Positions 38,197-46,927 of a stretch of DNA of 64,000 bases are shown one piece after another. Every line of letters begins with the position of its first letter. Position 1 is the first letter of the stretch. The position numbers and the translations under genes were made by a program. A model generated the notes under the pieces. It was not told the origin of the DNA and did no database searches. It worked only from the letters and a program-made list of their open reading frames with translations. Source of the DNA: RSA9 sp036381195 (GTDB lineage: Bacteria; Gemmatimonadota; Gemmatimonadetes; Longimicrobiales; RSA9); contig DASVDH010000078.1 in assembly GCA_036381195.1 (NCBI GenBank), positions 48,634 through 112,633 of the forward strand, in the 5' to 3' direction.

Positions 38197-38424
38197 ATGG
38201 AGATCACGCGGATCGAGGTGTACGGCCTCCCGGATGACGATGCCGCGGCGCGGCTCGAGAAGATGCTCACGGGCCGCACGGGCGTCCCGCGCGCGAGCAT
38301 CGACCCGACGGTGCAGCTCGCAGAGGTCACGTACGACCCCGAGCACGTCTCGGCCGAGGACATCGTGAGATGGATCCGTGCGGCCGGGTACGAGGCGGAC
38401 TTTGCGGGGCGCAGGGCCGGCTAG
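38197..38424 (+). CDS. HMA-fold small protein lacking the metal-binding CxxC
   Basis: 75 residues with the ferredoxin-like beta-alpha-beta pattern of heavy-metal-associated domains: ITRIEVYGLPDDDAAARLEK, then VQLAEVTYDPEHVSAEDIVRWIRAAGYEA. The loop that normally reads GMTCxxC is GLPDDD, so Cu+ binding by thiols is not possible. It could be a regulatory or structural relic of a copper chaperone. The stop is 13 bases before the PRPP synthetase start, suggesting one operon. Confidence 0.7.
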   Translation: MEITRIEVYGLPDDDAAARLEKMLTGRTGVPRASIDPTVQLAEVTYDPEHVSAEDIVRWIRAAGYEADFAGRRAG

Positions 38425-38437
38425 GGATGACGGCGCC

Positions 38438-39370
38438 ATGGCGGGGGCGTCGCTCTTCGCGGGCACGGCGCACCCGCGGCTGGCGGAGGCCGTCGCCCGC
38501 GCGCTCGGCACGCAGCCGGGCGCATGCGCGGTCGAGCGGTTCCCGGACGGCGAGGTCTCGGTGAGGTTCGAGGAGCCGATCCGGGGCCGCGACGTCCACA
38601 TCCTTCAGCCCACGTCCCCCCCGGTCGATGCGCACCTGATGGAGCTGCTCGCCATGGCCGATGCGGCGCGCCGGGCGGGCGCGCGGCGCGTCGTCGCGAT
38701 CGTGCCGTACTTCGGGTACGCGCGCTCCGACTCCCGCCACGGCCGGCGCGAGCCGCTCCTGGCCCGCCTGGTCGCAGACCTGCTCGAGACGGCCGGCGTG
38801 GACGAGATCGTCACGCTGGACCCGCACACCGACCAGTTGGAGGGGTTCTTCCGCATCCCGATGCACGGCCTCACGGCGGTGCCCGTGCTCGTGCCGGCGG
38901 TCCGTCCGCTGGTCGCCGCCGACGCGGTGGTCGTCTCGCCGGACGCCGGGCGGGTCGAGATGGCAGGCCGCTACGCGGCGGAGCTCGGCACGCGGCTCGC
39001 CGTCCTGCACAAGAGGCGGCAGACCGGGGCGGAGGTCGAGGCCACCGGCCTCAGCGGCGACGTCCGCGGCCGTGACTGCATCCTGATCGACGACATGATC
39101 TCGACGGGTGGGACGCTGGTCGAGGCGGCGCGCGTGCTGAGGGAGGCCGGGGCGAAGCCGGGGTTCATCGCCGTGGCGACGCACGGCCTGCTCGTGGGCC
39201 GCGCGCTCGAGAAGCTCGTGGCAGCCGGCATCACGCGCGTGCTGGTGACGGACAGCGTGGCGCCCCGGCACGAGGCCAGCCCGGAGGTCCAGGTCGTCCC
39301 GATCGCGCCGCTGATCGCCGAGGCGCTCCGCGGGATCCGGGCTCGAGGAACCCCCGCCGCCGGCGAGTGA
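38438..39370 (+). CDS. prs: Ribose-phosphate pyrophosphokinase (PRPP synthetase)
   Basis: 310 residues. It makes PRPP from ribose 5-phosphate and ATP. Family blocks: ERFPDGEVSVRF, HILQPTSPPVDAHLMELL, VPYFGYARSDSRHGRREP, TLDPHTDQLEGFF and the PRPP loop CILIDDMISTGGTL. Against housekeeping Prs, the flexible loop is SDSRHGRRE rather than QDRK..R.P, and LDPHTDQLEG replaces LHADQIQG. It is probably an accessory paralogue, as its stress-type neighbours (DUF2267, HMA, MOSC) suggest. Confidence 0.88.
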   Translation: MAGASLFAGTAHPRLAEAVARALGTQPGACAVERFPDGEVSVRFEEPIRGRDVHILQPTSPPVDAHLMELLAMADAARRAGARRVVAIVPYFGYARSDSRHGRREPLLARLVADLLETAGVDEIVTLDPHTDQLEGFFRIPMHGLTAVPVLVPAVRPLVAADAVVVSPDAGRVEMAGRYAAELGTRLAVLHKRRQTGAEVEATGLSGDVRGRDCILIDDMISTGGTLVEAARVLREAGAKPGFIAVATHGLLVGRALEKLVAAGITRVLVTDSVAPRHEASPEVQVVPIAPLIAEALRGIRARGTPAAGE

Positions 39371-39427
39371 GCGGGCGGCGGGTGCGGTGGCGGGCGGCGG
39401 GTCGGACCTGCACGAGGAGGGAGAGGC

Positions 39428-40249
39428 ATGGCGCGGGATGGGCGCGCGTTCTGGGAGGCGCTCGAGCGGCGGCTGCCGGCGGGGGCGCGAGGGCGGGAGC
39501 GCGACATCGCACGCCCGGTCCTCCTGCTGCTGCGGCACCGGATCCGGCCGGAGGAGGCGCAGCACGTGATGCACGAGCTGCCGCCGGAGTTGCAGGAGCT
39601 GTGGGCGATGAGCGGGGTTGGGGTGGAGGAGGAGCACACCGGCCGTCCGATCGCGGAGCTGGACCACAACGAGTTCGTGGGTTGGGTGCGCGACATCGCG
39701 CAGCTCCGCGACATGGCGGAAGCCGCGCACGCGACGCGCGCGGTCTTCGCGGCGGTGCGCGAGGTACTGCCGGCGGAGGAGCGCGACCACGTCGAGCACC
39801 AGCTCCCGGCGGGGCTCAAGGAGCTGTGGCGCGGCGAGCATCCGGACGGCGCGGAGCCGCACGTCGAGCAGGGTCCCAGCCCGTTCTGGCAGGAGGTGAC
39901 GGCGCGGCTGCACGGGCGGGTGCGCGCGCGCACGGGCGATGCCGTGCGCGCGGCGCTGGCGCACCTGCGCGGCCGGCTGCCGCCGGAGCTGGCGGAGCGC
40001 GTGGGCGCGGAGTTGCCGCCGGACGTCCGCGCGAACTGGGTCGCGCCGGAGTCCGGCGCGGAGGCGGCCGAGTTGCCGGAGCGGTTCTTCGGCCGGATCG
40101 CCGAGGACCTCGGGCTCACGGACCTGGACGCAGCGCGCCACGCGGCCGCAGCAGCGCTGGCCGCGCTCCGCCAGATGCTGCCGCCGGAGCTCGGCGACGA
40201 GGTCGCCCGCGCGCTGCCGGAGGAGATCCGCGGCGCCTGGGGCGGCTGA
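39428..40249 (+). CDS. DUF2267 repeat protein
   Basis: 273 residues made of about four DUF2267-like half-units, each a helix pair ending in 'LPxELxxxxxxxLPxxLxxxW' (LPPELQELWAM, LPAGLKELWRG, LPPDVRANWVA, LPEEIRGAWGG). The second and fourth have FVGWVRDIAQLRD and FFGRIAEDLGLTD. There is no membrane segment or catalytic signature. It is related to 37593-38006 on the other side of prs, suggesting local duplication. The ATG at 39428 follows GAGGAGGGAGAGG. Confidence 0.75.
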   Translation: MARDGRAFWEALERRLPAGARGRERDIARPVLLLLRHRIRPEEAQHVMHELPPELQELWAMSGVGVEEEHTGRPIAELDHNEFVGWVRDIAQLRDMAEAAHATRAVFAAVREVLPAEERDHVEHQLPAGLKELWRGEHPDGAEPHVEQGPSPFWQEVTARLHGRVRARTGDAVRAALAHLRGRLPPELAERVGAELPPDVRANWVAPESGAEAAELPERFFGRIAEDLGLTDLDAARHAAAAALAALRQMLPPELGDEVARALPEEIRGAWGG

Positions 40250-40365
40250 GCGGACGGGGCCCATCCGACCGCCACACCGCGAAGCACTGACCACCCCCGC
40301 GGGTATTACAGAAGCGGGACCGGACAGGCGGGGCGGCGTAGCGCGGACGGACCGGAGGGGAGCGA

Positions 40366-40827
40366 ATGCCCGGCAGCGTCGTGTCCATACACACAGCGCC
40401 CGAGCGCGGCGCGCCAATGCGTACGGTGCAGCGGGTGAACGCGCTGGCCGGCCGGGGCCTGGAAGGGGACCGGTACTTCGACCACAACACGCGGCTCTCG
40501 CAGAACCCGGCGCGCGCCTGCGCGATCACGCTGATCGAGGCGGAGGCGCTGGAGGCGCTCGAGCGCGGGCACGGCGTGCGGCTGGAGCCGCACGAATGCC
40601 GGCGCAACGTCGTGACACGGGGCGTTGCGCTGAACGAGCTCGTCGGCCGGGAGTTCCGCGTGGGCGAGGTGGTGGTGCGCGGGCTGATGCTGTGCGAGCC
40701 GTGCCGTCATCTGGAGATGCTGACGGGGAAGCGACTCATCGACGGCCTGGTCCACCGTGGCGGGCTGCGCGCCGAGATCCGGCGCGGCGGCGTGATCCGG
40801 GTGGGTGACGCGGTGGCGGTCGGGTAG
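40366..40827 (+). CDS. MOSC domain protein
   Basis: 153 residues. MOSC blocks: SVVSIHTAPERGAPM, NALAGRGLEGDRYF, ITLIEAEALEAL, RRNVVTRGVALNELVG and LCEPCRHLEML with the conserved Cys pair region. MOSC domains carry sulfur or molybdenum-cofactor chemistry (molybdenum cofactor sulfurase C-terminal family). This stand-alone form is of unknown substrate. The ATG follows GGAGGGGAGCGA. Confidence 0.88.
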   Translation: MPGSVVSIHTAPERGAPMRTVQRVNALAGRGLEGDRYFDHNTRLSQNPARACAITLIEAEALEALERGHGVRLEPHECRRNVVTRGVALNELVGREFRVGEVVVRGLMLCEPCRHLEMLTGKRLIDGLVHRGGLRAEIRRGGVIRVGDAVAVG

Positions 40828-40828
40828 C

Positions 40829-40935
40829 GGGCGGTGCCGCCCGGGGGCGGCCGGTCCCCCGCCCCGGCCCGGGCGCGAGCGCGGGGCCGGGGTGGCGCCC
40901 CCGCCCCGGCCCACCGGGCGCGGGTGCGGACACGC
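40829..40935. repeat. GC-rich intergenic repeat element
   Basis: CCCCCGCCCCGGCCC occurs twice (from 40856 and near 40899), the first continuing GGG. GGGCCGGGG pairs with CCCCGGCCC to form a 9-base stem. The first copy shares 18 identical bases, inverted, with the insert in the cation-ATPase gene. Confidence 0.6.
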
Positions 40936-40960
40936 GATGACGGCAGTGGAGCGAGGAGCC

Positions 40961-42307
40961 ATGACCGAGAATCGTGCGCCGCACGTGGTGATCCTGGGCG
41001 GCGGCTTCGGCGGATTGAACGCGACGCGGGCGCTGCGCAAGGCGCCAGTGCGCATCACGCTGGTCGACCGGCAGAACTTCCACCTGTTCCAGCCGCTGTT
41101 GTATCAGGTCGCGACGGCGTCGCTCTCGCCGGGCGACATCGCGAGCCCGCTGCGGCACATCCTGCGGCGGCAGCGGAACGCGGAGGTGTGGCTGGGCGAG
41201 GCGGTCGGGGTGGACGCGGAGCGGCGAGTCGTGCACCTGCGGGACGGCGAGCTGAGCTACGACTACCTCGTCGTCGCCACGGGAGCGACGCACGCGTACT
41301 TCGGGCACGACGAGTGGGCGCGCCGCGCCCCGGGGCTGAAGACGGTGGACGACGCGCTGGAGATCCGCCGCCGGTTCCTGCTCGCGTTCGAGGCGGCGGA
41401 GCGCGAGGCGGACCCGGAGGCGCGGCGTCGGTTGCTGACGTTCGTGATCGTGGGCGCGGGGCCGACGGGCGTCGAGCTGGCTGGCGCGATGGCGGAGATC
41501 GCGCGCAGCGTGATGCCGCGGGACTTCCGGTTCATTGACACGAAGTCCGCACGCGTGGTCCTGCTGGAGGGCGGGCCGCGCGTGCTGCCCACCTATCCGC
41601 CGGACCTCTCGGAGAGCGCGCGCCGGCAGCTCGAGGCGCTGGGCGTCGAGGTCCGCACGAACGCGCTGGTCACGCGCATCGAGCGGGCCGCGGTCTGGGT
41701 GGGCGAGGAGCGGATCGAGGCCGGCAACGTGTACTGGGCCGCGGGCGTGGCGGCATCGCCGGTGGCGCGCTCGCTGGGCGCGCCGCTGGACCGCGCGGGC
41801 CGCGTGATGGTCGAGCCCGATTGCTCGGTGCCGGGCCACCCGGAGATCTTCGTGATCGGCGACCTCGCGCGCCTCGAGGTCGATGGCGTGCAGGTGCCGG
41901 GCGTCGCGCCGGCCGCGATCCAGATGGGCCGGTTCGTGGCGCGGCAGATCCAGCGGGACCTGGAGGGCAAGCCGCGCGAGCGGTTCCGCTATCACGACAA
42001 GGGATCGCTGGCGACGATCGGCCGCGCGGCGGCCGTGGCGGACTTCGGGCGCATCCGCTTCGGCGGCTACCCGGCGTGGCTGATCTGGGCGTTCGTGCAC
42101 GTGCTGATGCTGATCGGGTTCCGCAACCGCCTGATCGTGATGATCCAGTGGGCGTGGGCGTACCTGATGTACCAGCGCGGCATCCGGCTCATCACGGGCA
42201 GCCCGGAGATGCACCTGGAGCGTGCGCGGTCATCGGACGGGCCGCGCATCGAGCCGGAGGCCGAGGAGGTCGGCGCGCGCGCGGCGGACGGCGGCTGGGG
42301 CGAATAA
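40961..42307 (+). CDS. ndh: Type II NADH dehydrogenase
   Basis: 448 residues from the ATG at 40961, which has GAGGAG six bases upstream; an ATG at 40937 is an alternative. FAD site ILGGGFGGLNAT near the N terminus, FQPLLYQVATASLSPGDIA, NADH site IVGAGPTGVELAGAMAE, WAAGV and GDLARLE with the second FAD contact. C-terminal amphipathic/hydrophobic helices (WLIWAFVHVLMLIGF, LIVMIQWAWAYLMYQRG) anchor it to the inner membrane. It passes electrons from NADH to quinone without proton pumping. Confidence 0.94.
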   Translation: MTENRAPHVVILGGGFGGLNATRALRKAPVRITLVDRQNFHLFQPLLYQVATASLSPGDIASPLRHILRRQRNAEVWLGEAVGVDAERRVVHLRDGELSYDYLVVATGATHAYFGHDEWARRAPGLKTVDDALEIRRRFLLAFEAAEREADPEARRRLLTFVIVGAGPTGVELAGAMAEIARSVMPRDFRFIDTKSARVVLLEGGPRVLPTYPPDLSESARRQLEALGVEVRTNALVTRIERAAVWVGEERIEAGNVYWAAGVAASPVARSLGAPLDRAGRVMVEPDCSVPGHPEIFVIGDLARLEVDGVQVPGVAPAAIQMGRFVARQIQRDLEGKPRERFRYHDKGSLATIGRAAAVADFGRIRFGGYPAWLIWAFVHVLMLIGFRNRLIVMIQWAWAYLMYQRGIRLITGSPEMHLERARSSDGPRIEPEAEEVGARAADGGWGE

Positions 42308-42387
42308 CGTAAACGTGCACGAGCACGGACCTACGTGCACGTACTCGTAAACGTAAACGTACACGTAAACGTCAACGTCACAGTGCA
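42306..42387. repeat. GTNNAC hexamer array upstream of def
   Basis: Between the ndh stop and the def ATG the DNA is built of six-base units (GTAAAC, GTAAAC, GTACAC, GTAAAC, GTCAAC, GTCACA), in phase from about 42347. To the left is an inverted repeat ACGTGCAC (42313-42320) / GTGCACGT (42335-42342). No Shine-Dalgarno sequence is left in front of def. Confidence 0.7.
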
Positions 42388-42894
42388 ATGGCGGTACTCA
42401 GGATCGAGCTGCTGGGCGCGCCGGTGTTGCGGGAGCGGGCGGCGGAGGTCGAGGCGGTGGACGACGGCGTGCGCGGGTTGGTGCGAGACATGTTCGACAC
42501 GATGTACGCGGCGAACGGGCAGGGGCTCGCTGCGCCCCAGGTCGGCGTCTCGCGGCGCATCATCGTGGTAGACGTGCCGGGGTCGGACGCGCCGGCGTCC
42601 GCGCTGATCAACCCGCGGCTCGTCGAGCGGAGCGCGGAGACGGCGCGGGGCGAGGAGGGCTGCCTGAGCATCCCGGGCGTGGCGGACGTGGTCGAGCGGC
42701 CGGCGCGCGTCGTCGTCGAGGCGCTGGACCTCGAGGGCGCACCGGTCCGCATCGACGCCGCCGGCGACCTCGCCCGCTGCCTCCAGCACGAGATCGACCA
42801 CCTGGACGGAATCCTCTACATCGACCACCTCTCGCCGCTCAAGCGGAAGATGCTGCTGGCGCGGTACCGGAAGCAGGCGCAGGCGCGGGTGTAG
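42388..42894 (+). CDS. def: Peptide deformylase
   Basis: 168 residues. All three family motifs are present: GQGLAAPQ (44-51), EGCLS (90-94, metal Cys92) and HEIDH (134-138, two metal His and the catalytic Glu). It removes the N-formyl group from nascent proteins, using Fe2+ or Zn2+. The start ATG at 42388 fits the family N terminus (MAVLRIELLGAPVLR) but has no ribosome site; a hexamer array occupies that position, so translation may be leaderless or coupled. Confidence 0.95.
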   Translation: MAVLRIELLGAPVLRERAAEVEAVDDGVRGLVRDMFDTMYAANGQGLAAPQVGVSRRIIVVDVPGSDAPASALINPRLVERSAETARGEEGCLSIPGVADVVERPARVVVEALDLEGAPVRIDAAGDLARCLQHEIDHLDGILYIDHLSPLKRKMLLARYRKQAQARV

Positions 42895-42908
42895 CCGCGA
42901 GACGGAGG

Positions 42909-43085
42909 GAGCCCGAGAACCCGCGCGATCTCGAGATCTTCCGGCAGGAGCTCGCGTTCGCCCGCGCGGAGCGGCTGGACACCCTGCCGATCGGCGCCGA
43001 CGCGTACACGGCCCGCGTGGTGGCCGAAGTGTCGCTCGATCACGTACGCGGCGCCGTCCCGCAGCTCGCCGCTGCGTCCGCGTTG
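42909..43085 (+). pseudogene. Possible gene remnant after def
   Basis: This frame reads EPENPRDLEIFRQELAF then ARAERLDTLPIGADAYTARVV, which has normal protein composition and no start codon or ribosome site. It fades into Arg/Gly/Ser noise by 43090. It looks like the decayed middle of a gene whose ends were lost. The rest of the gap to 43226 is empty. Confidence 0.3.
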
Positions 43086-43225
43086 TCGGGCCGGCCGCCG
43101 GGCTCGAGCGGGCGGCGCTGCTGCTCCGGGGCGTTGTCCGCAAGCCCGCGCGTCGCACGTTCTGGTCCTGGGGTGCGCCAGGAGTCCGGCGGGCGCGGAA
43201 ATCATCCAAGCCACGACACGGCGAC

Positions 43226-44737
43226 ATGGACGCGACTCGTGATCGCCGCAGGATCGGGGCCGGGCTGGTTTGCGGGCTGGTGCTCATCTTCTCCGCGTGC
43301 TTCCCGTTCGTCTCGCGGGAGCCGCGGCCGGACCTCCTCGACGTGGTGCGCGCCGTCGGCGCGGCGCCGCCCGCCGTGGACTCGATCTGGCCGGGCTACT
43401 CGCTCGTCGTGCAGGGATTCCTGCTCTACGAGCCGGAGTCCGCGATCCTGGTGACCTCGGCGGCGCCGCCCCCCGGGTTCACGCCGGTGCCCGACTCGCT
43501 GCTGCCGCCGCGGCTGCGCGGGCGCACGTACGCCTACCGGGGCAGTCTGCCGGGGCTCGACGGCGGCCTGGACACCGGCTACCGGCTCGGCGACATCGTC
43601 ACGACCGCGTACGCGCTGCAGCGCTCGCTGGACGGCACCCTCACGAACCTGTACCACGAGGGCTTCCATACGTACCAGCAGCGGAGCTTCCAGGCGTCCG
43701 GGACGGTCGAGGAATTCGTGCCGCCGGAGCTGTTGACGCGCGAGTTCGTGGCGATGGCCGAGGTCGAGCGCAGGATGCTGGCGCGGGCGCTGGAGCTGGA
43801 GCCGGGGGCGGAGCTGGACTCGCTGCTCGCGAGCTTCCTCGCCGTGCGGCGCGAGCGTCTGCGGGGCCTGCCTCCGCGGGTCCGGCAGGTGGAGCGCATG
43901 CTGGAGCGCAAGGAAGGCAGCGCGAACCTCGTCGGCCATCAGCTCGCGGCCGCCGCGCTCGGCGCCGGCCCCGCACGGGTGGAAGCGGAGGTGAGGACCT
44001 ACCTGACCTCGGCACTCGACGTGTTCGGCGGCGACCGCAACACGCAGGTCATGCGTTCGCGTGCATACGGCACGGGCGCGGCCATGGGGTTGCTGCTCGA
44101 CCGGCTGGGCGTGGCCTGGCGTGGCCGGCTCGAGCAGGGTGCTGCGTTCGACTCGATGCTCGCCGAGGCCGTCGGCGCGGAGCCGGCCGGCACCGCGGCC
44201 GTGGCGCAGGCCGCGCTCGAGGCGTTCGGCTACGCCGAGGTGCTGGAGGACGTGGGCGAGGCCGGGACGGCGGCCGAGGAGCTGGCGGCGTTCTATCGCC
44301 AGGAGCCCGCCCGGTTCGTGATCGAGATCCTGCCACGCGACACCGCGGCGTACCGGCCGACCCTGTCCTACAACTTCTCGGTCGGGCTCCTGGACCGGAT
44401 CCTCGGGCGGCGGCGCGGGACCAGCAGGCCGGAACCCGGGCTCACCCTCGTCTGGAAGCCCGAGCTCGTCCAGATCAGCCAACCCGAGACCAGCGGGTTC
44501 CGGCTCCGGGTCGAGGATCGGTCGGTCGCGTTCGATTTCCGCGAGCGCAAGACGCGCTATCAGATCGTCGTCCTGCTGCCGGAGCTGCCCGCAGTGCTGG
44601 GCCGGATGCCCGGACGGGGGACGCACGAGTTCGAGGATGGCGTCGAGGTCGAGGGCGAGAAGCTCCGGTTCGGCACCGACCTGCCGGCGACGCTCGTCGT
44701 CGCCGCCGACTCGATGCACGTGCGCATCTCGCCGTGA
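43226..44737 (+). CDS. Lipoprotein, putative zinc metallopeptidase-like
   Basis: 503 residues. The signal peptide GLVCGLVLIFSAC ends in a lipobox Cys. A possible gluzincin helix LYHEGFHTYQQ contains HEGFH (144-148), matching HExxH. Downstream acidic residues in TREFVAMAEVERRMLARAL could give a third ligand but no fixed spacing motif is clear. The C-terminal 150 residues are beta-rich (GFRLRVEDRSVAFDF). It resembles membrane-anchored peptidase-like proteins of unknown substrate; the peptidase call rests on the HExxH only. The stop is 15 bases from the convergent MFS gene. Confidence 0.6.
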   Translation: MDATRDRRRIGAGLVCGLVLIFSACFPFVSREPRPDLLDVVRAVGAAPPAVDSIWPGYSLVVQGFLLYEPESAILVTSAAPPPGFTPVPDSLLPPRLRGRTYAYRGSLPGLDGGLDTGYRLGDIVTTAYALQRSLDGTLTNLYHEGFHTYQQRSFQASGTVEEFVPPELLTREFVAMAEVERRMLARALELEPGAELDSLLASFLAVRRERLRGLPPRVRQVERMLERKEGSANLVGHQLAAAALGAGPARVEAEVRTYLTSALDVFGGDRNTQVMRSRAYGTGAAMGLLLDRLGVAWRGRLEQGAAFDSMLAEAVGAEPAGTAAVAQAALEAFGYAEVLEDVGEAGTAAEELAAFYRQEPARFVIEILPRDTAAYRPTLSYNFSVGLLDRILGRRRGTSRPEPGLTLVWKPELVQISQPETSGFRLRVEDRSVAFDFRERKTRYQIVVLLPELPAVLGRMPGRGTHEFEDGVEVEGEKLRFGTDLPATLVVAADSMHVRISP

Positions 44738-44752
44738 GCGCGGGGACCGGCC

Positions 44753-46084
44753 CTACGCCTTGGGCCGCAGCTCGGTCGCGGTCTGGAGGCCGGTCGCGAC
44801 CTCGGGGATGATGCCGAGGCGGACGTAGATGGGGCGGACGAGCGCGCGGATCGCCGGCAGCCTCGAGTAGAACCAGGCCGCGGCCCCCAGGCACGCGATG
44901 CCGCCGATCATGACCGTGGCGGGTGCGCCGATGTTGCTGGCGAGCGTGCCCGCGAGCAGGCTGCCGAACGGCGCCATGCCCATGAACGCCATCGTGTACA
45001 GGCTCATGATGCGGCCGCGCTTGTCCTCGTCCACGATCGTCTGGAGCACGGTGTTGCTGGACGCGGACTGCACCATCATGCCGAAGCCGGTGACGAGCAG
45101 CAGCGCGATGGAGAGCGGCTGCGAGCGCGATACCGAGAACGCGATCAGCCCGACGCCGAACACCGTGACCGCGATGACGATGACGCGGCTGAGGCCGCGC
45201 ACCGATGGGCGCGAGGCGAGGTAGAGGGCGCCGCCGAGCGCGCCGAGGCCCGCCGCGGACATGAGGAACCCCAGCGTCTGCGGCCCGCCGCCCAGCACGT
45301 CGCTCGCGAACACGGGCAGCAGCACCACGTACGGCATGCCGAGCAGACTGGTCAGCGCGAGCAGCGTCAGGATCGCGCGGATCGGCGGGAACCCGAACGC
45401 GTAGCGGAAGCCCTCGCGGAGGTGGCTGAGCGCGGGCCGCCCGCGCTCTGGGCGCTCCCCGTTCGCGGCGTCCATCCGGAACAGGGCGATGAGCACCGCG
45501 AGGTAGCTCACCGCGTCCAGCACGAACACCGGCCCCTCGCCCACCACGCCGATCAGCAGGCCCGCGATCGCGGGGCCGATCAGCCGCGCCATGTTGAACA
45601 TCGATGAATTGAGCGCGATCGCGTTGGCGAGGTCTTCCGGGCCGTGCACGAGCTGCGAGAACAGGGACTGGCGGGCCGGGATGTCGAACGCGTTGATGAT
45701 GCCGAGCGCGGCGGACAGCACGATGATGTGCCAGACCTGGACCGCGCCGGTCAGCACGAGCACGGACAGGATCGTCGCCTCGATGAGCGAGAGCGCCTGT
45801 GTGACGACGACGATGCGGTGGCGGCGGTGGCGGTCCGCGACCACGCCAGCAATGGGGGCGAGCAGGAAGGTCGGGAACTGGCTGGCGAAGCCGATCACGC
45901 CCAGCGCGAACGCGGATCCCGTGAGCCGGTAGACGAGCCAGCTCATCGCCACCTGCTGCATCCAGGCGCCGATCCGCGAGATACCCTGGCCGATGAAGAA
46001 GAGACGGAAGTCGCGGTGTCGGAGGGCGCGAAAGGCGTGCGCGAAGGGGACCCCGGAGCCGGAGACGGCCGCGGTCACTGCCAT
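44753..46084 (-). CDS. MFS transporter, DHA3/EntS-like exporter
   Basis: 443 residues from the ATG at 46084; a TTG at 46126 would add 14. Typical opening FRALRHRDFRLFFIGQGISR, twelve hydrophobic segments, loop 2-3 motif PIAGVVADRHRRHRI and ALGIINAFDIPARQSLFSQLV, a hallmark of the DHA3 (EntS/macrolide efflux) group. It probably exports a small molecule or siderophore-like compound by proton antiport; the substrate is not predictable. Confidence 0.9.
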   Translation of the reverse strand: MAVTAAVSGSGVPFAHAFRALRHRDFRLFFIGQGISRIGAWMQQVAMSWLVYRLTGSAFALGVIGFASQFPTFLLAPIAGVVADRHRRHRIVVVTQALSLIEATILSVLVLTGAVQVWHIIVLSAALGIINAFDIPARQSLFSQLVHGPEDLANAIALNSSMFNMARLIGPAIAGLLIGVVGEGPVFVLDAVSYLAVLIALFRMDAANGERPERGRPALSHLREGFRYAFGFPPIRAILTLLALTSLLGMPYVVLLPVFASDVLGGGPQTLGFLMSAAGLGALGGALYLASRPSVRGLSRVIVIAVTVFGVGLIAFSVSRSQPLSIALLLVTGFGMMVQSASSNTVLQTIVDEDKRGRIMSLYTMAFMGMAPFGSLLAGTLASNIGAPATVMIGGIACLGAAAWFYSRLPAIRALVRPIYVRLGIIPEVATGLQTATELRPKA

Positions 46085-46269
46085 GGCTCGTCTGGGTCCG
46101 GCGGATCGATCAACCTCATGGGTCAACGTTAGATGATCTGCGAGGTGGATTCAAGGCCCCGTACCCGGTCGCGCCACTGGCGCCCGAATTGCGCCGCAGG
46201 CGTACGCGGGGATTGCGCGGCGCCGGGGACGGCCGCCGCGCGGTGCCGGACCGTGACGGGAGGGGCGAG

Positions 46270-46902
46270 ATGGCCGCGCGCAGGGAGCGGGTGCCGGGAG
46301 AGCCGCAGCGGGAGGAGCCGCGGCGAGTAGAGCCGGCGCGGGTGCCGCGCCGGGGGCCTGCCGCCGGCGCGTACGTGGCGCCGGTGCCGTGGTGGGTGGT
46401 GCTGCTCCAGGGGATCGTGGGCGTGCTGGTCGGCCTGGCGCTGCTGTTGACGCCGGCCGCCGCGACGGTGGCGCTGGTGCAGCTCGTCGGGCTGTACTGG
46501 TTCGTGGCCGGGATCTTCGCGCTCGTTCGGATCTTCCTGCCGAGCCGGCGGGTGGGCTGGGGCTGGCTGTTGCTGGGCGGCGTGCTCGGCATCGTCGCGG
46601 GGCTGGTGGTGCTCCAGCACCCGCTGTGGAGCGCCGTCGTGGTCCCCACCGTGCTGGTGCTGTACCTGGGCGCCTACGGCATCGTGATCGGCCTGATCCA
46701 CCTGGCCGAGGCGGCGCGGGGCGGCGGCTGGGGCATCGGCGTGCTCGGCGTCCTGGGCATCGTGGTCGGCGCGCTGCTGCTGCTCTCCCCGCTCGCGGCC
46801 GCGCTCGCCCTGCCCTGGGTGCTCGGCATCCTCGCGCTGGCCGGCGGGATCCTCGCGATCGTGGGCTCGTTCTCGATCCGGCGGGCGGAAGCCGGGCGCT
46901 GA
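46270..46902 (+). CDS. HdeD/DUF308 family membrane protein
   Basis: 210 residues from the ATG at 46270 (GGAGGGGCG upstream). A 40-residue basic, Pro-rich tail is followed by six hydrophobic segments, including WWVVLLQGIVGVLVGLALLL, VQLVGLYWFVAGIFALV and WGWLLLGGVLGIVAGLVVL, the DUF308 repeat pattern. The E. coli relative HdeD protects at high density in acid. The role here is inferred only. Confidence 0.85.
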   Translation: MAARRERVPGEPQREEPRRVEPARVPRRGPAAGAYVAPVPWWVVLLQGIVGVLVGLALLLTPAAATVALVQLVGLYWFVAGIFALVRIFLPSRRVGWGWLLLGGVLGIVAGLVVLQHPLWSAVVVPTVLVLYLGAYGIVIGLIHLAEAARGGGWGIGVLGVLGIVVGALLLLSPLAAALALPWVLGILALAGGILAIVGSFSIRRAEAGR

Positions 46903-46927
46903 GGCACGGGCGGCGCGCCGCGGCGCC

